This document shows, piece after piece, positions 25,101 through 32,561 of a stretch of DNA of 64,000 nt; position 1 is the stretch's first letter; the number at the start of each line of letters is the position of its first letter. A program made the translations under genes and the position numbers. Source of the DNA: Lachnospiraceae bacterium (GTDB taxonomy: Bacteria; Bacillota; Clostridia; Lachnospirales; Lachnospiraceae); NCBI GenBank assembly GCA_910576335.1, contig CAJTIU010000015.1, positions 62,001-126,000 on the forward strand, in the 5' to 3' direction. Below the pieces are notes generated by a model. It ran no database searches, was not told the DNA's origin, and saw nothing but the letters and a program-made list of their open reading frames with translations.

Positions 25101-27371
25101 GCAGTATTTCTTACTGAAGACAGCACGAGAAGTACGATTCACCGCACGAAGCTTGTCTATACTGTCTATGACAAGGACAGTGGGAGCTGGAGCAGGCCCA
25201 GGGCAGTAGAGGAAGACGGAACGGGGGATTTCCAGCCGTATCTCACTGCGTCTGAGGGCGGAATCAGCGTATCCTGGCTGAATTATGCGGATACGGTCAA
25301 TGATTCCTCTTCTATGAAGGAGGCATTGGAATCCAGTGAGTTTGTTTATGCAGTATGGGAGGAAAGCACGGGAAGCTTTAAGAAAGCGTCAAAGACTTTT
25401 GCTTCATCTTCAACAGCAACTTACAACAGCCTCCGCACCTGTATGGATGCCAGTGGGAATATTGCAGAGGTTGGACTGAAAAATACGGGTGGGGATATCT
25501 TTGGGGTGTCCGGTGATAATATCCTTTTTATGTCAGGAAAGAACGGCAGTACAGCGATAGAGAAAGAATTCACCCTGTCCCAGAGAATCCCGGTGTCTTA
25601 TGATATCACGGCGGAAAAGGGAGTTGTGACGGCAGCGGTATGCGTGGATATAGACCAGGATCTGACAACCCTTGAAGACAGGGAGATCTATCTCTTCTCT
25701 TCAGATGGAAAGACTAGCAGGCTCACGAATGATGAGACCTTTGATTCAGCTCCGCAGTATGCAGAGTATCAGGGTAAAACTGCATTGTTCTGGTATACGG
25801 ACAGAGGATATCAGATTCTGGATTCGTCCGGAGGTCAGAGTACGGTTTTAGAAGAGGATGTTGCAGGTATCTCTGATCATTTCACAGTAGTGAACGGGGA
25901 CAATAAAGAGACGGCAATTGTCTGGTCGGGAGTAGATAAGGAACAGGTCTACCAGTTGGCGGCTTGCCTTTATGACTCCACATCCGGCAAATGGAGCAGG
26001 CAGGTAATTCTTTCAGACAGTGAGGAAAATATCTTCCGACCCAGCGGCTATTATAATGCGGATGGGACTATGGAATTCCTGTACCGGAAGGGAGACACTG
26101 CAAAGAAGGGCTCTCTCTATGCACTGCAGGTAGCGCAGGCGCCGGATCTTGAGATTGTGGACGCCTATATTAAGGATGGAACGGAGATACCGGGTAAGAC
26201 TACAAAAGTATACATCGGAGTCCGTAATCCCGGGACAAAGAAAATCACGCAGTACACTGCTGATATAGATGGAAGGACAACAAGCGGGACAACTGACATC
26301 CTCCCAGGCGAAAGCGCACTGATAGAAGCAGATTATGCAGTTCCAGAGAAGCCTGAAAACGCAGAAATAACCATCCGCGTGACCGTAAACGGAGATCGCG
26401 ATACGTCTAACAATACATTTAAACTAAAGACAGGTTATGCAGATCTCTCCATAGCCGCCACGGAAGACGTATTTGAGAATGGAAAGATCGTTCATGTGGC
26501 AGTTACCAATGCAGAGGCAGTACCCACGGATGCCGTTCTGGAGATACACAAAGATGCGGAAGACGGAGAACTGGTATCCTCGGAAAATCTGGGGACGCTG
26601 AAACAGGGAGATATCATAGTGAAAGACTTTTCCTACCAGCGCACAGAGAAAGGTTATGGCGTAGATTCCAATGGCCTGTATTATGTGGTGACTTCAAGCG
26701 TTGTAGAGAAGTATGACAGCAACAACTATGATTATACGGTTTTCCGTGAAAAAGAGATAACAAGCGGAGGAACTGAAAAGCCGGATCCGGGAGAAATACC
26801 GGGAGAGAAACCTTCTGGCGATAAAAAACCGGTAGTTTCAGCACCAGTAAAAGTAAAGGGAATCCGCATTTCCGGCATCTCAAAGAAAATCGCTGCCGGA
26901 AAGAAGGTAAAACTTACTGCGGACATCATGCCATCCAATGCAGCCATAAAAGCAGTCACATGGACATCCAGTAACAAGAAGGTTGCAACAGTAAATAGCG
27001 CCGGTGTTGTTACCATGAAGAAAAAATCCGGCGGTAAGTCCGTGACCATCACGGTAACAGCCCAGGATGGAAGCGGAGTAAAAGCGACGTATAAGATAAA
27101 GGCCATGAAAGGTGTGGTAAAGAAGGTGGCAGTCTCCGGCAGGAAGTCTGTGAAGGCAGGGAAATCACTAAAGCTGACGGCAAAAGTCAAAGCCTCAAAA
27201 GGAGCAAACAAAAAGCTGGCATGGAAAAGCAACAATACGAAATATGCTACCGTGACCGGATCAGGCAAGGTTAAGACGAAAAAAGCCGGGAAAGGAAAGA
27301 AAGTCAAGATTACCGCCATGGCAACAGATGGAAGCGGAAAGAAGAAAACTGTAACAATCAAACTAAAATAA
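22101..27371 (+). CDS. DGR target: 1756-residue secreted protein with DUF6273-type variable domain, CARDB-like and Big_2 domains
   Basis: Starts at ATG 22101, which overlaps the RT stop. Residues 1-29 are a signal peptide cut after AVHA. A Glu/Gln-rich stalk covers about 40-130. Residues 150-430 match the DUF6273 domain, probably a C-type-lectin-like fold (KWRVLKTDGNQALLLSD, SEVYGESAVPYGF, WWLRSPG), and contain the variable repeat at 385-423. Beta-rich segments follow to about 1340, partly resembling sialidase/propeller repeats. Next come CARDB-like domains (TTKVYIGVRNPGTKKITQY) and two Big_2 domains at about 1590-1756 (VTWTSSNKKVATVNSAGVVT), ending in a Lys-rich tail. No LPXTG. Unlike most DGR targets, the variable region is not near the C-terminus. 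A diversified adhesin or binding protein is the likely role. Confidence 0.92.
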   Translation: MRNSIRKMTALLLTVVMCLSLCADLAVHAQETDAGIMAGQPVQKEESDVAEQEGQEEPVIDKQGEQAAEEQKTQETEGQKVQETAGQKAGEALERAEEQTETGKKGEQEKNEAREEEIAEKTERRMSVKSSASELHAPRIEADSTMTAKQKVTWDCVWFGSYPQSEVTSSDPVYSTLQSTGGWDNNEITIGGNRYRRMKKGDATYSSSSSGYYNWPDADTYHYFKYEPVKWRVLKTDGNQALLLSDVALDDQRYNTVYENVTWETSTIRSWLNGYGSSYNQQGIDYSGRNFIDSAFTSGEKSAIADTSVVNAGNLSYGTEGGKDTVDKIFLLSESEVYGESAVPYGFVSAGYTYDEARRSKGSNYAKAMGLYSYTGAQYNGNCYWWLRSPGDYSYDAAYVLYSGFVYYWYYVNYYDVGVRAALNLNLSSNQWNYAGTVCSDGTINEEGGGSTGGDPEPGDESEYDNSKIEIRAADYESLGFDHIEGAKAEVEGIGEAVTNAEGKAFIPNTLSEPSAMRQIKITKEGYRDYIFYTTLVSPDIVSIFQTNQLQASLKKKKTGDDMNPYVSTVMYYSNEMAKSCGGQNFGKTDRVTFRACGVWNGKTPGYYCMYQGDPDGNRIDSEDGIFKVTIGDIFSGRGDIFVKMVAQDGTESEPEQVHITVPEDDVSSVDDSYVPIMNDVSESGWQTDVPFLNNDKLSFDLGKLKTTIKRDGSKVRIMLGAEGSKDIFEPGVWEDWKKFCESQPVDLSSSQWSNVVKSDNLDTSWTAGAKIKATGYGWLENDMSADTETPLTGGIQVIIDMSTSFKQQYAIGVVPVYMEQSIGVNGKLDSSVTFNMKEKKFGGSTSLTVTPSLSVGGGVGVLYAVTIGAEGSASMPVTIDFPKGLTQADLKGAISLKASVLGFSYSKELANATYNLYKADQGKTIDPKSLSEESEEEIYDMEHYSLPGDASANSKWHGEQKAKAAKASSAKSNLTEMLLETGTSELTEPMLVQQGRTTVAVFLTEDSTRSTIHRTKLVYTVYDKDSGSWSRPRAVEEDGTGDFQPYLTASEGGISVSWLNYADTVNDSSSMKEALESSEFVYAVWEESTGSFKKASKTFASSSTATYNSLRTCMDASGNIAEVGLKNTGGDIFGVSGDNILFMSGKNGSTAIEKEFTLSQRIPVSYDITAEKGVVTAAVCVDIDQDLTTLEDREIYLFSSDGKTSRLTNDETFDSAPQYAEYQGKTALFWYTDRGYQILDSSGGQSTVLEEDVAGISDHFTVVNGDNKETAIVWSGVDKEQVYQLAACLYDSTSGKWSRQVILSDSEENIFRPSGYYNADGTMEFLYRKGDTAKKGSLYALQVAQAPDLEIVDAYIKDGTEIPGKTTKVYIGVRNPGTKKITQYTADIDGRTTSGTTDILPGESALIEADYAVPEKPENAEITIRVTVNGDRDTSNNTFKLKTGYADLSIAATEDVFENGKIVHVAVTNAEAVPTDAVLEIHKDAEDGELVSSENLGTLKQGDIIVKDFSYQRTEKGYGVDSNGLYYVVTSSVVEKYDSNNYDYTVFREKEITSGGTEKPDPGEIPGEKPSGDKKPVVSAPVKVKGIRISGISKKIAAGKKVKLTADIMPSNAAIKAVTWTSSNKKVATVNSAGVVTMKKKSGGKSVTITVTAQDGSGVKATYKIKAMKGVVKKVAVSGRKSVKAGKSLKLTAKVKASKGANKKLAWKSNNTKYATVTGSGKVKTKKAGKGKKVKITAMATDGSGKKKTVTIKLK
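23253..23370 (+). repeat. DGR variable repeat (VR)
   Basis: Codons 385-423 of the target. Aligned with TR without gaps. The 17 Asn codons of TR read here as Tyr (10), Asp (3), Leu, Ser, Phe and one unchanged Asn. Conserved framework residues are WWLRSPG before and VGVRA after. The invariant GTCGGTGTGCGTGCTG near the 3' end is the likely initiation of mutagenic homology. One A to C change lies just after it (Asp in TR, Ala in VR). Downstream sequence diverges completely from TR. Confidence 0.95.
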
Positions 27372-27397
27372 AACAAAATTAGAAAAGCGATTCAGTG

Positions 27398-27544
27398 ATG
27401 AGATATCAAAGAATAAGAAAAGCTCTTGTCATAGTATTTGCCCTACTGTTAGCCGCAGGATTCCCTGCGGCTAACGTGCATGGGCAGGAAATCATAATTG
27501 TGACCATTGATATTTTCCATGCTTTTGCGTATAATAAAATGTAA
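27398..27544 (+). pseudogene. Signal-peptide relic of a lost secreted protein
   Basis: A 48-codon ORF that begins MRYQRIRKALVIVFALLLAA and ends its export signal near ANVHGQE, then runs only 18 more residues. The leader is complete with a basic start, hydrophobic core and cleavage region, but no mature domain follows. A perfect 12-bp stem (GTTAGCCGCAGG, 27448-27475, ATTC loop) lies inside it. It may be the stump of another surface protein gene in this cluster. Expression as a small peptide cannot be excluded. Confidence 0.4.
27507..27535 (+). promoter_or_regulatory. Promoter of the second AbrB-PIN locus
   Basis: TTGATA (27507-27512) and TATAAT (27530-27535) are separated by 17 bases. Position, about 45 bases before the AbrB start, is suitable. 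It lies within the 3' end of the leader relic, which supports that relic being non-coding today. Confidence 0.65.
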
Positions 27545-27580
27545 AGAAAGTAAAGAAAACCAAGCTCGGGATAAGAAAGG

Positions 27581-27847
27581 ATGATGATTATGGAAGTGGC
27601 TAAAATTTCTAGTAAAGGACAGATTACGATTCCCGTATCAGTAAGAAATAAACTAAAGCTGAAAACAGGCGATAAAATTGTAATTTTTGAGGAAAATGGT
27701 AGGTTTTACTTTGAGAACTCTGCAATGCTGGCTTTTAAAAGAGCAGAAGAAGCGTTTGACGGGGAGGCTGCTAAGGCAGGATTTGAAACAGAAGAAGATA
27801 TGCAGGATTATATGAGAGAGATTCGGAAGGAAGTAAGGGGGTATTAG
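27581..27847 (+). CDS. AbrB/MazE-type antitoxin (second locus)
   Basis: An 88-residue AbrB-fold protein with the motif KISSKGQITIPVSVRNKLKL and GDKIVIFEENGRFYF. The C-terminal helix (FKRAEEAFDGEAAKAGFETE) is related to that of the antitoxin at 8448-8732, so the two loci are paralogous. Starts at 27581 or 27590 are possible. The stop is directly followed by the TTG start of a PIN gene that is truncated. It is therefore another antitoxin without its toxin. Confidence 0.85.
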   Translation: MMIMEVAKISSKGQITIPVSVRNKLKLKTGDKIVIFEENGRFYFENSAMLAFKRAEEAFDGEAAKAGFETEEDMQDYMREIRKEVRGY

Positions 27848-27848
27848 A

Positions 27849-28067
27849 TTGCGTGTAATGCTTGACACCAATGTCTTTATTTCCATGATTTTTTTCCCAT
27901 CAAATCAGACAAGAGAACTGGCAAAACGACTTACGGACAGACACCAGATGAAAGATCTGAATAAAGTTGATTTTGAAAAACAAATTGTCTATAATAAAAT
28001 CAGAACTTATGTGCAATACACAATATATCCGAATAAATGGGAGGCTGAGCATGGAAAAATATATTAG
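27849..28067 (+). pseudogene. PIN-domain toxin, truncated after about 33 residues
   Basis: Begins at TTG 27849, one base after the antitoxin stop. The first residues (MRVMLDTNVFISMIFFPSNQ) are a PIN N-terminus with the catalytic Asp6. After about LTDRHQ the sequence stops resembling the family and runs into the start region of the next ATPase gene, ending at 28067. All other catalytic acids are lost. The junction suggests a deletion that fused the toxin start to the region upstream of the ATPase. Confidence 0.75.
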
Positions 28068-29346
28068 AAGAGACAGCTATCTGGAGCAGCTGATAAACCG
28101 GAGGGAGAATGGGCTTATAAAGGTCATTACCGGGATTCGGCGCTGCGGCAAGAGCTTTTTGCTTTTTAATCTGTTTTATGATTATCTGCTTGGGGAAGGG
28201 ATTCCCAGGGATCATATCATAACGATTGCCCTGGACGATGATCTGAACGTGGCCTGCCGTGATCCGGCGGAGTTGTCTAAGTATATCCGGTCCAGGGTCA
28301 CGAATCAGGAGGGCATGTTTTATATCTTTATCGATGAGGTGCAGTATGCGATTTCCCGGGAGGAGCTTAAGAACCCGGAGAGTATTCACCTGTACAATGT
28401 CCTCAACGGCCTGCAAAGGCTCCGCAACGTGGATATCTATGTGACCGGCAGCAATTCCAAGATGCTCTCCAAAGATGTGATGACTGCCTTTCGCGGCCGT
28501 GGGGATTCGGTTGAGGTTCATCCGCTTTCCTTTAAGGAGTACTATGATTATGTGGGCGGGGACAAGGCGGAGGCCTATGAGGAATATGCACTGTACGGCG
28601 GCATGCCGCTGGTATTGTTCCGGAAGACGGAGGATGATAAATTCCAATATTTGTCCTCTCTTTTTGAAGAGGTCTACTTTAAGGATATCATAGAGCGGTA
28701 TCAGATCGGTCTTCCAGAGGTTTTAAGTGAATTGACGGATGATCTGTGTTCTTCCGTTGGTTCTCTGACCAATGCTACGAAAATAGCGAATACCCTCCAG
28801 ACGGTAAAGGGGATTAAGGCGGACAGCGGAACTATCGCAAGCTATCTGACCTATCTTTCCGAATCCTTTCTGTTCCGCCAGGCGAAGCGGTATGACGTGA
28901 AGGGGAAGAAATATTTTTCCTATCCGTCGAAATATTACTGCAGCGATATCGGGCTTCGGAATGTGCGGCTGAACCTGCGGCAGCAGGAGGAGACTCATAT
29001 CATGGAGAATATCATGTACAACGAGCTGGTCTGCAGGGGGTATTCCGTAGATGTAGGTGTTGTCGATATTTTTGAGACGGATGCGGAAGGAAAAAGGAAG
29101 AGGGTTAGCTGTGAGATCGATTTTGTGATCAATAAAGGCGTAAAGAAGTATTACATCCAGTCCGCCCTGACCCTCGAGGATGCCCAGAAGGAAAAAACAG
29201 AGCTTCGGCCGCTGCGTGGTGTCAGGGACTTTTTCCGTAAGATCATTGTCACGAAGAGCGGGATGAAGCCCTGGCTTGACGAAGAGGGAATCTTGCATCT
29301 GGGCCTCTATGAGTTCCTGCTGAATCCTGCCGTGCTGGATTTGTAA
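28051..29346 (+). CDS. AAA_14/DUF4143 family ATPase
   Basis: A 431-residue ATP-binding protein. The ATG at 28051 has GGGAGG at 28039-28044. Walker A is GIRRCGKS, Walker B is MFYIFIDEVQ, and a sensor-like motif is DIYVTGSNSKML. The middle has the conserved TAFRGRGDSVEVHPLSFKEY. The C-terminal DUF4143 part is nuclease-like in fold (SCEIDFVINKG, KKYYIQSAL). This family is widespread in gut anaerobes and often sits near mobile DNA; its cellular role is not established. A 36-base patch around its TAFRGRGD codons reappears at 20233-20268. Confidence 0.85.
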   Translation: MEKYIRRDSYLEQLINRRENGLIKVITGIRRCGKSFLLFNLFYDYLLGEGIPRDHIITIALDDDLNVACRDPAELSKYIRSRVTNQEGMFYIFIDEVQYAISREELKNPESIHLYNVLNGLQRLRNVDIYVTGSNSKMLSKDVMTAFRGRGDSVEVHPLSFKEYYDYVGGDKAEAYEEYALYGGMPLVLFRKTEDDKFQYLSSLFEEVYFKDIIERYQIGLPEVLSELTDDLCSSVGSLTNATKIANTLQTVKGIKADSGTIASYLTYLSESFLFRQAKRYDVKGKKYFSYPSKYYCSDIGLRNVRLNLRQQEETHIMENIMYNELVCRGYSVDVGVVDIFETDAEGKRKRVSCEIDFVINKGVKKYYIQSALTLEDAQKEKTELRPLRGVRDFFRKIIVTKSGMKPWLDEEGILHLGLYEFLLNPAVLDL

Positions 29347-29351
29347 AGGGA

Positions 29352-30731
29352 GTGGGAGACTATCAAACAGAAGGAGCGGCAAAAAGCCCTGGACGCGGTA
29401 TTGCTAATTGCAGTTCTCTGGAAAATATTACATTCCCAAAGAAGCTTACCGGAATGGAATACTTTGCATTCTCCAGATGCAGCAGCCTGAAAAATATTGT
29501 GCTGCCGGAAGGTATAACGGATATAAAGCAGGGGGCTTTTGAATATTGTACGAATATGGAAAGTATTATTCTTCCAGAAAGCTTAATCAGTATAGACGTT
29601 GGGGTGTTTGAAGGATGTGAGAGATCGGAAGAAATACGGCTTCCTAGTAATGTAAGAGATGTTTACATTGATGCTTTTGGCAACGGTGAGAACATATCGC
29701 TGAAAAATATAGAGGTAGACAGCAGAAATATCAGCTATTCGTCAGAAGAAGGGGTTCTGTATAATAAAGAAAAAACATCGCTGCTTTTGCTTTGTTACCC
29801 GAATGGGAAAAAAGAAAATACCTTTACAATTCCAGATAGTGTACAGCATATAGGTCATCGTGCTTTTTACAGGCATGAATATTTAACGAATATAACGATC
29901 CCCCAAACAGTGACAGATATTGATTCCATTGCTTTTGAGGGTGGAAAATTAAAAGATATTACAATACTGAACAAAGAATGTACATTTTATGAAGATGAAG
30001 ATCCGGATTTTCTGTGTATTAGCAGTGACGCAGTTATTCATGGTTATCCCGGGTCTACTGCTGAGGCATATGCAAAAAAATATAACCATACCTTTAAAGC
30101 AATAGAAGAACAATCCGGCAATAAAACTCCTGTATCAGACCATGAGTCCAGTAAGAATGTAAAGGTTTCTAAGATTAAGATTTCCGGTCTCTCTCATAAG
30201 ATCGCAGTCGGTAAAAGCATGACACTGAAAGCAGAAGTATTACCATCGGACGCTTCGAACAAAGGAATTACATGGGAATCTGGAAATAAGAAATATGTAA
30301 CCGTCAACAGCAGGGGAAAGGTAACAGTAAGGAAATCAGGAAAAACGGTTACAATTACTGCAGCAGCAGAGGATGGAAGCGGTAAGAAAGCGACCTATAA
30401 GATTACTCCTGTAAAAAACAGGGTGAAAAAGATTATAATTTTTGGAAAGAAAAAGGTTAAGGCCGGCAGATTCCTTCAACTGACTGTAAAGGTTACCGCA
30501 ACAGGCAAAAGTGCAAATAAAACAGTGACATGGAAGTCAAGTAATGATAAGTATGCAATGGTTAATAAAAAAGGGAAAGTTACTGCAACCTGCTCTGCCA
30601 TATACCTTTGGACCCGCTCCGTGAATAGTAACCGCCAGCTAACACTTGACACAATCAACGGCTATCTATCAATTGCAATCTGGCAGGCGGTATGGTATCA
30701 TAAGCGAGTAGAGAATCTGAGCCAGAATTAG
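29352..30731 (+). pseudogene. Fragment of a BspA/LRR_5 plus Big_2 surface protein, both ends lost
   Basis: An open frame of 459 codons but not a complete gene. The first 17 residues (GDYQTEGAAKSPGRG) are unrelated to the family and there is no signal peptide. LRR_5 repeats follow (ANCSSLENITFPKKLTGMEY) up to the usual repeat end HGYPGSTAEAYAKKYNHTF. Two Big_2 domains come next (ITWESGNKKYVTVNSRGKVT). In the second, homology stops at 30594, and the last 45 residues are foreign. It lacks export and the C-terminal tail, so it is probably a recombination remnant. Confidence 0.7.
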
Positions 30732-30793
30732 TAGAAGAGAAAATGGCTGATGCTATGACTGACGAGCAGTTCGATACGGAAAGGATGATTTCT

Positions 30794-31480
30794 ATGAAAA
30801 AACTTACCTCTCTATTTTTGGCTCTGCTAATTGCAGGCATTGTTCTTACTGGCTGTCAGGGGGAAAGCCAGTCCTCAGGCCAGGGTGCTGCCTCACAGAC
30901 AGACAACGAAAGCGGTACAGCCAGTCCCAGGGAAGACAATTCTCCAGAGGATACTTCACCTGTGGATACATCAGGGGATGACACTTCCTCAGGGGATGGC
31001 TCAGCCATAGACACCTCGTCCTGGACCGAACGGGACTATCACGGTGTGCGGTTCCTGTTGCCGGAAGAATGGGTTGGCAGCGCCAACAATGTGGTCTTTT
31101 TTGCCACTCTGCCCTGTGGGGAGACTGCTACCATGTCCATAAATCTGCACGGACTGCAAGATGAGTTCTCCTGGGATGATCCCGATGACTGGGAGGCTGT
31201 GAAGGTGCGCCTGAATGAGGATGCCTCCAGTGAGGAGGGCTACCAGTCTATTGACTGCCAGGAAGATCAGGTCTGCGGGCAGACCGGGCTGATACGTCAC
31301 TACAAGGCAGTGCTGAGCGACAGCGAGTTTGAGGTTAAGTCCTACAGCACGGTGTTCAACAATACAATTGTTACCTTCCGCACCAATATCCTGCCAGAGA
31401 GATCAGACCAGGCCAGTGCCGAGCTGGAACAGATTATCACTGCAGCCATGGACACAGCCGACTTCTCCGGGTTGGACTAG
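30794..31480 (+). CDS. Secreted lipoprotein of unknown function
   Basis: A 228-residue lipoprotein. The ATG at 30794 has AAGGA upstream. The signal peptide ends in the lipobox LTGC (Cys20), so the mature protein is lipid-anchored to the outer face of the membrane. A Ser/Thr/Asp-rich linker spans about 22-78. A compact domain follows from about 80 (YHGVRFLLPEEW) to the end; it resembles small PsbP/DUF-type lipoprotein domains, but no family is assigned. GC is visibly higher than in the flanking surface-protein genes, suggesting a different origin. Confidence 0.75.
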   Translation: MKKLTSLFLALLIAGIVLTGCQGESQSSGQGAASQTDNESGTASPREDNSPEDTSPVDTSGDDTSSGDGSAIDTSSWTERDYHGVRFLLPEEWVGSANNVVFFATLPCGETATMSINLHGLQDEFSWDDPDDWEAVKVRLNEDASSEEGYQSIDCQEDQVCGQTGLIRHYKAVLSDSEFEVKSYSTVFNNTIVTFRTNILPERSDQASAELEQIITAAMDTADFSGLD

Positions 31481-31503
31481 ACAGAAAAAGAGGAGGAACA
31501 GCT

Positions 31504-32433
31504 ATGGTCTATCAAAATATACTTGAAGCGATCGGACATACACCCATGATTCGTCTGAACAGAATGAATCATCCAGGGAACGCAGATATTTTCGTGAAAT
31601 TCGAGGGAATGAATGCAGGAGGTTCGATCAAGACGAGAACAGCATATAATATGATCCTTGCGGCAGAGCAGCAGGGCCTGATTAATCAGGATACGATTAT
31701 TGTGGAACCTACCAGCGGAAACCAGGGGATCGGTCTTGCCCTTGTAGGAGCTGTCCGGGGGTATAAGACGATTATCATCATGCCAGATTCCGTAAGCGAG
31801 GAAAGAAGACTTCTAGTGAATCACTATGGCGCCCAGGTGATGCTGATCCATGATGCAGGGAACATAGGGGAATGTATTGAAAAATGTCTCCAGACAGCAC
31901 TGTCAATGGCTGCGGAGAACCCGAATGTATTTGTTCCCCAGCAGTTTGAGAATCCTAACAATACAAAAGCACATAAGCATCATACAGGCCTGGAGATTTT
32001 AGAACAGATGGCAAGACCGATTGACGGCTTCTGTTCTGGAATCGGAACCGGGGGCACGATTACAGGAATTGGCGAAGTGCTAAAGGCGCAGAATCCTGAC
32101 ATACTAATTTGGGCGGTGGAGCCGGAAAATGCGGCGATACTGGCAGGCGGCACGATCGGGACACATATGCAGATGGGGATCGGAGACGGTGTCATACCGA
32201 AGATTCTCAATCGGAATATCTATGAAGACATTTATATTGTATCGGATGAGGAGGCAATCCAGACGGCAAAAAACCTTGCCTCCATGGAAGGCATCATGTG
32301 CGGAATTTCCAGCGGGACGAATGTAGCGGCCGCCCTTAAGATGGCGGAAAAGCTGGGAGAGGGAAAGACTGTGGTTACGGTGCTTCCAGATACGGCAGAG
32401 AGATATTTTTCCACTCCCTTATTTGAAGGGTGA
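31504..32433 (+). CDS. cysK: Cysteine synthase (O-acetylserine sulfhydrylase)
   Basis: A 309-residue PLP enzyme that makes cysteine from O-acetylserine and sulfide in the cytoplasm. The PLP lysine is Lys43 in GGSIKTRTA. The substrate loop PTSGNQGIGLAL, the phosphate-binding GTGGTITG, and the C-terminal ISSGTNVAAAL are all present. The KTR form in place of the usual KDR is a subgroup variant. GGAGG precedes the start. Its partner serine acetyltransferase is 20 kb away at 51588 under a cysteine T-box. Promiscuous use for other beta-replacements cannot be excluded. Confidence 0.92.
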   Translation: MVYQNILEAIGHTPMIRLNRMNHPGNADIFVKFEGMNAGGSIKTRTAYNMILAAEQQGLINQDTIIVEPTSGNQGIGLALVGAVRGYKTIIIMPDSVSEERRLLVNHYGAQVMLIHDAGNIGECIEKCLQTALSMAAENPNVFVPQQFENPNNTKAHKHHTGLEILEQMARPIDGFCSGIGTGGTITGIGEVLKAQNPDILIWAVEPENAAILAGGTIGTHMQMGIGDGVIPKILNRNIYEDIYIVSDEEAIQTAKNLASMEGIMCGISSGTNVAAALKMAEKLGEGKTVVTVLPDTAERYFSTPLFEG

Positions 32434-32561
32434 TTCAGAGTAAGCGGGCTGATTCATCCAAAGTTGGTAGTGGGAGCATTAGTTATAGGATTTTTCGCAC
32501 GGATATCACCGCTAATGAGTTGTATTGCGCGGCAAAGTGTGTAATAATATGGGTGGAGGTG

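Noticed and set aside
27448-27475. 12-bp hairpin as the VR-associated cruciform of the DGR
   Set aside because: It is 4.1 kb after VR and inside a separate leader ORF; known VR-linked hairpins lie directly after VR.
30595-30740. Insertion-sequence remnant at the end of the LRR/Big_2 fragment
   Set aside because: Foreign sequence is present, but no transposase motif or inverted ends could be identified.
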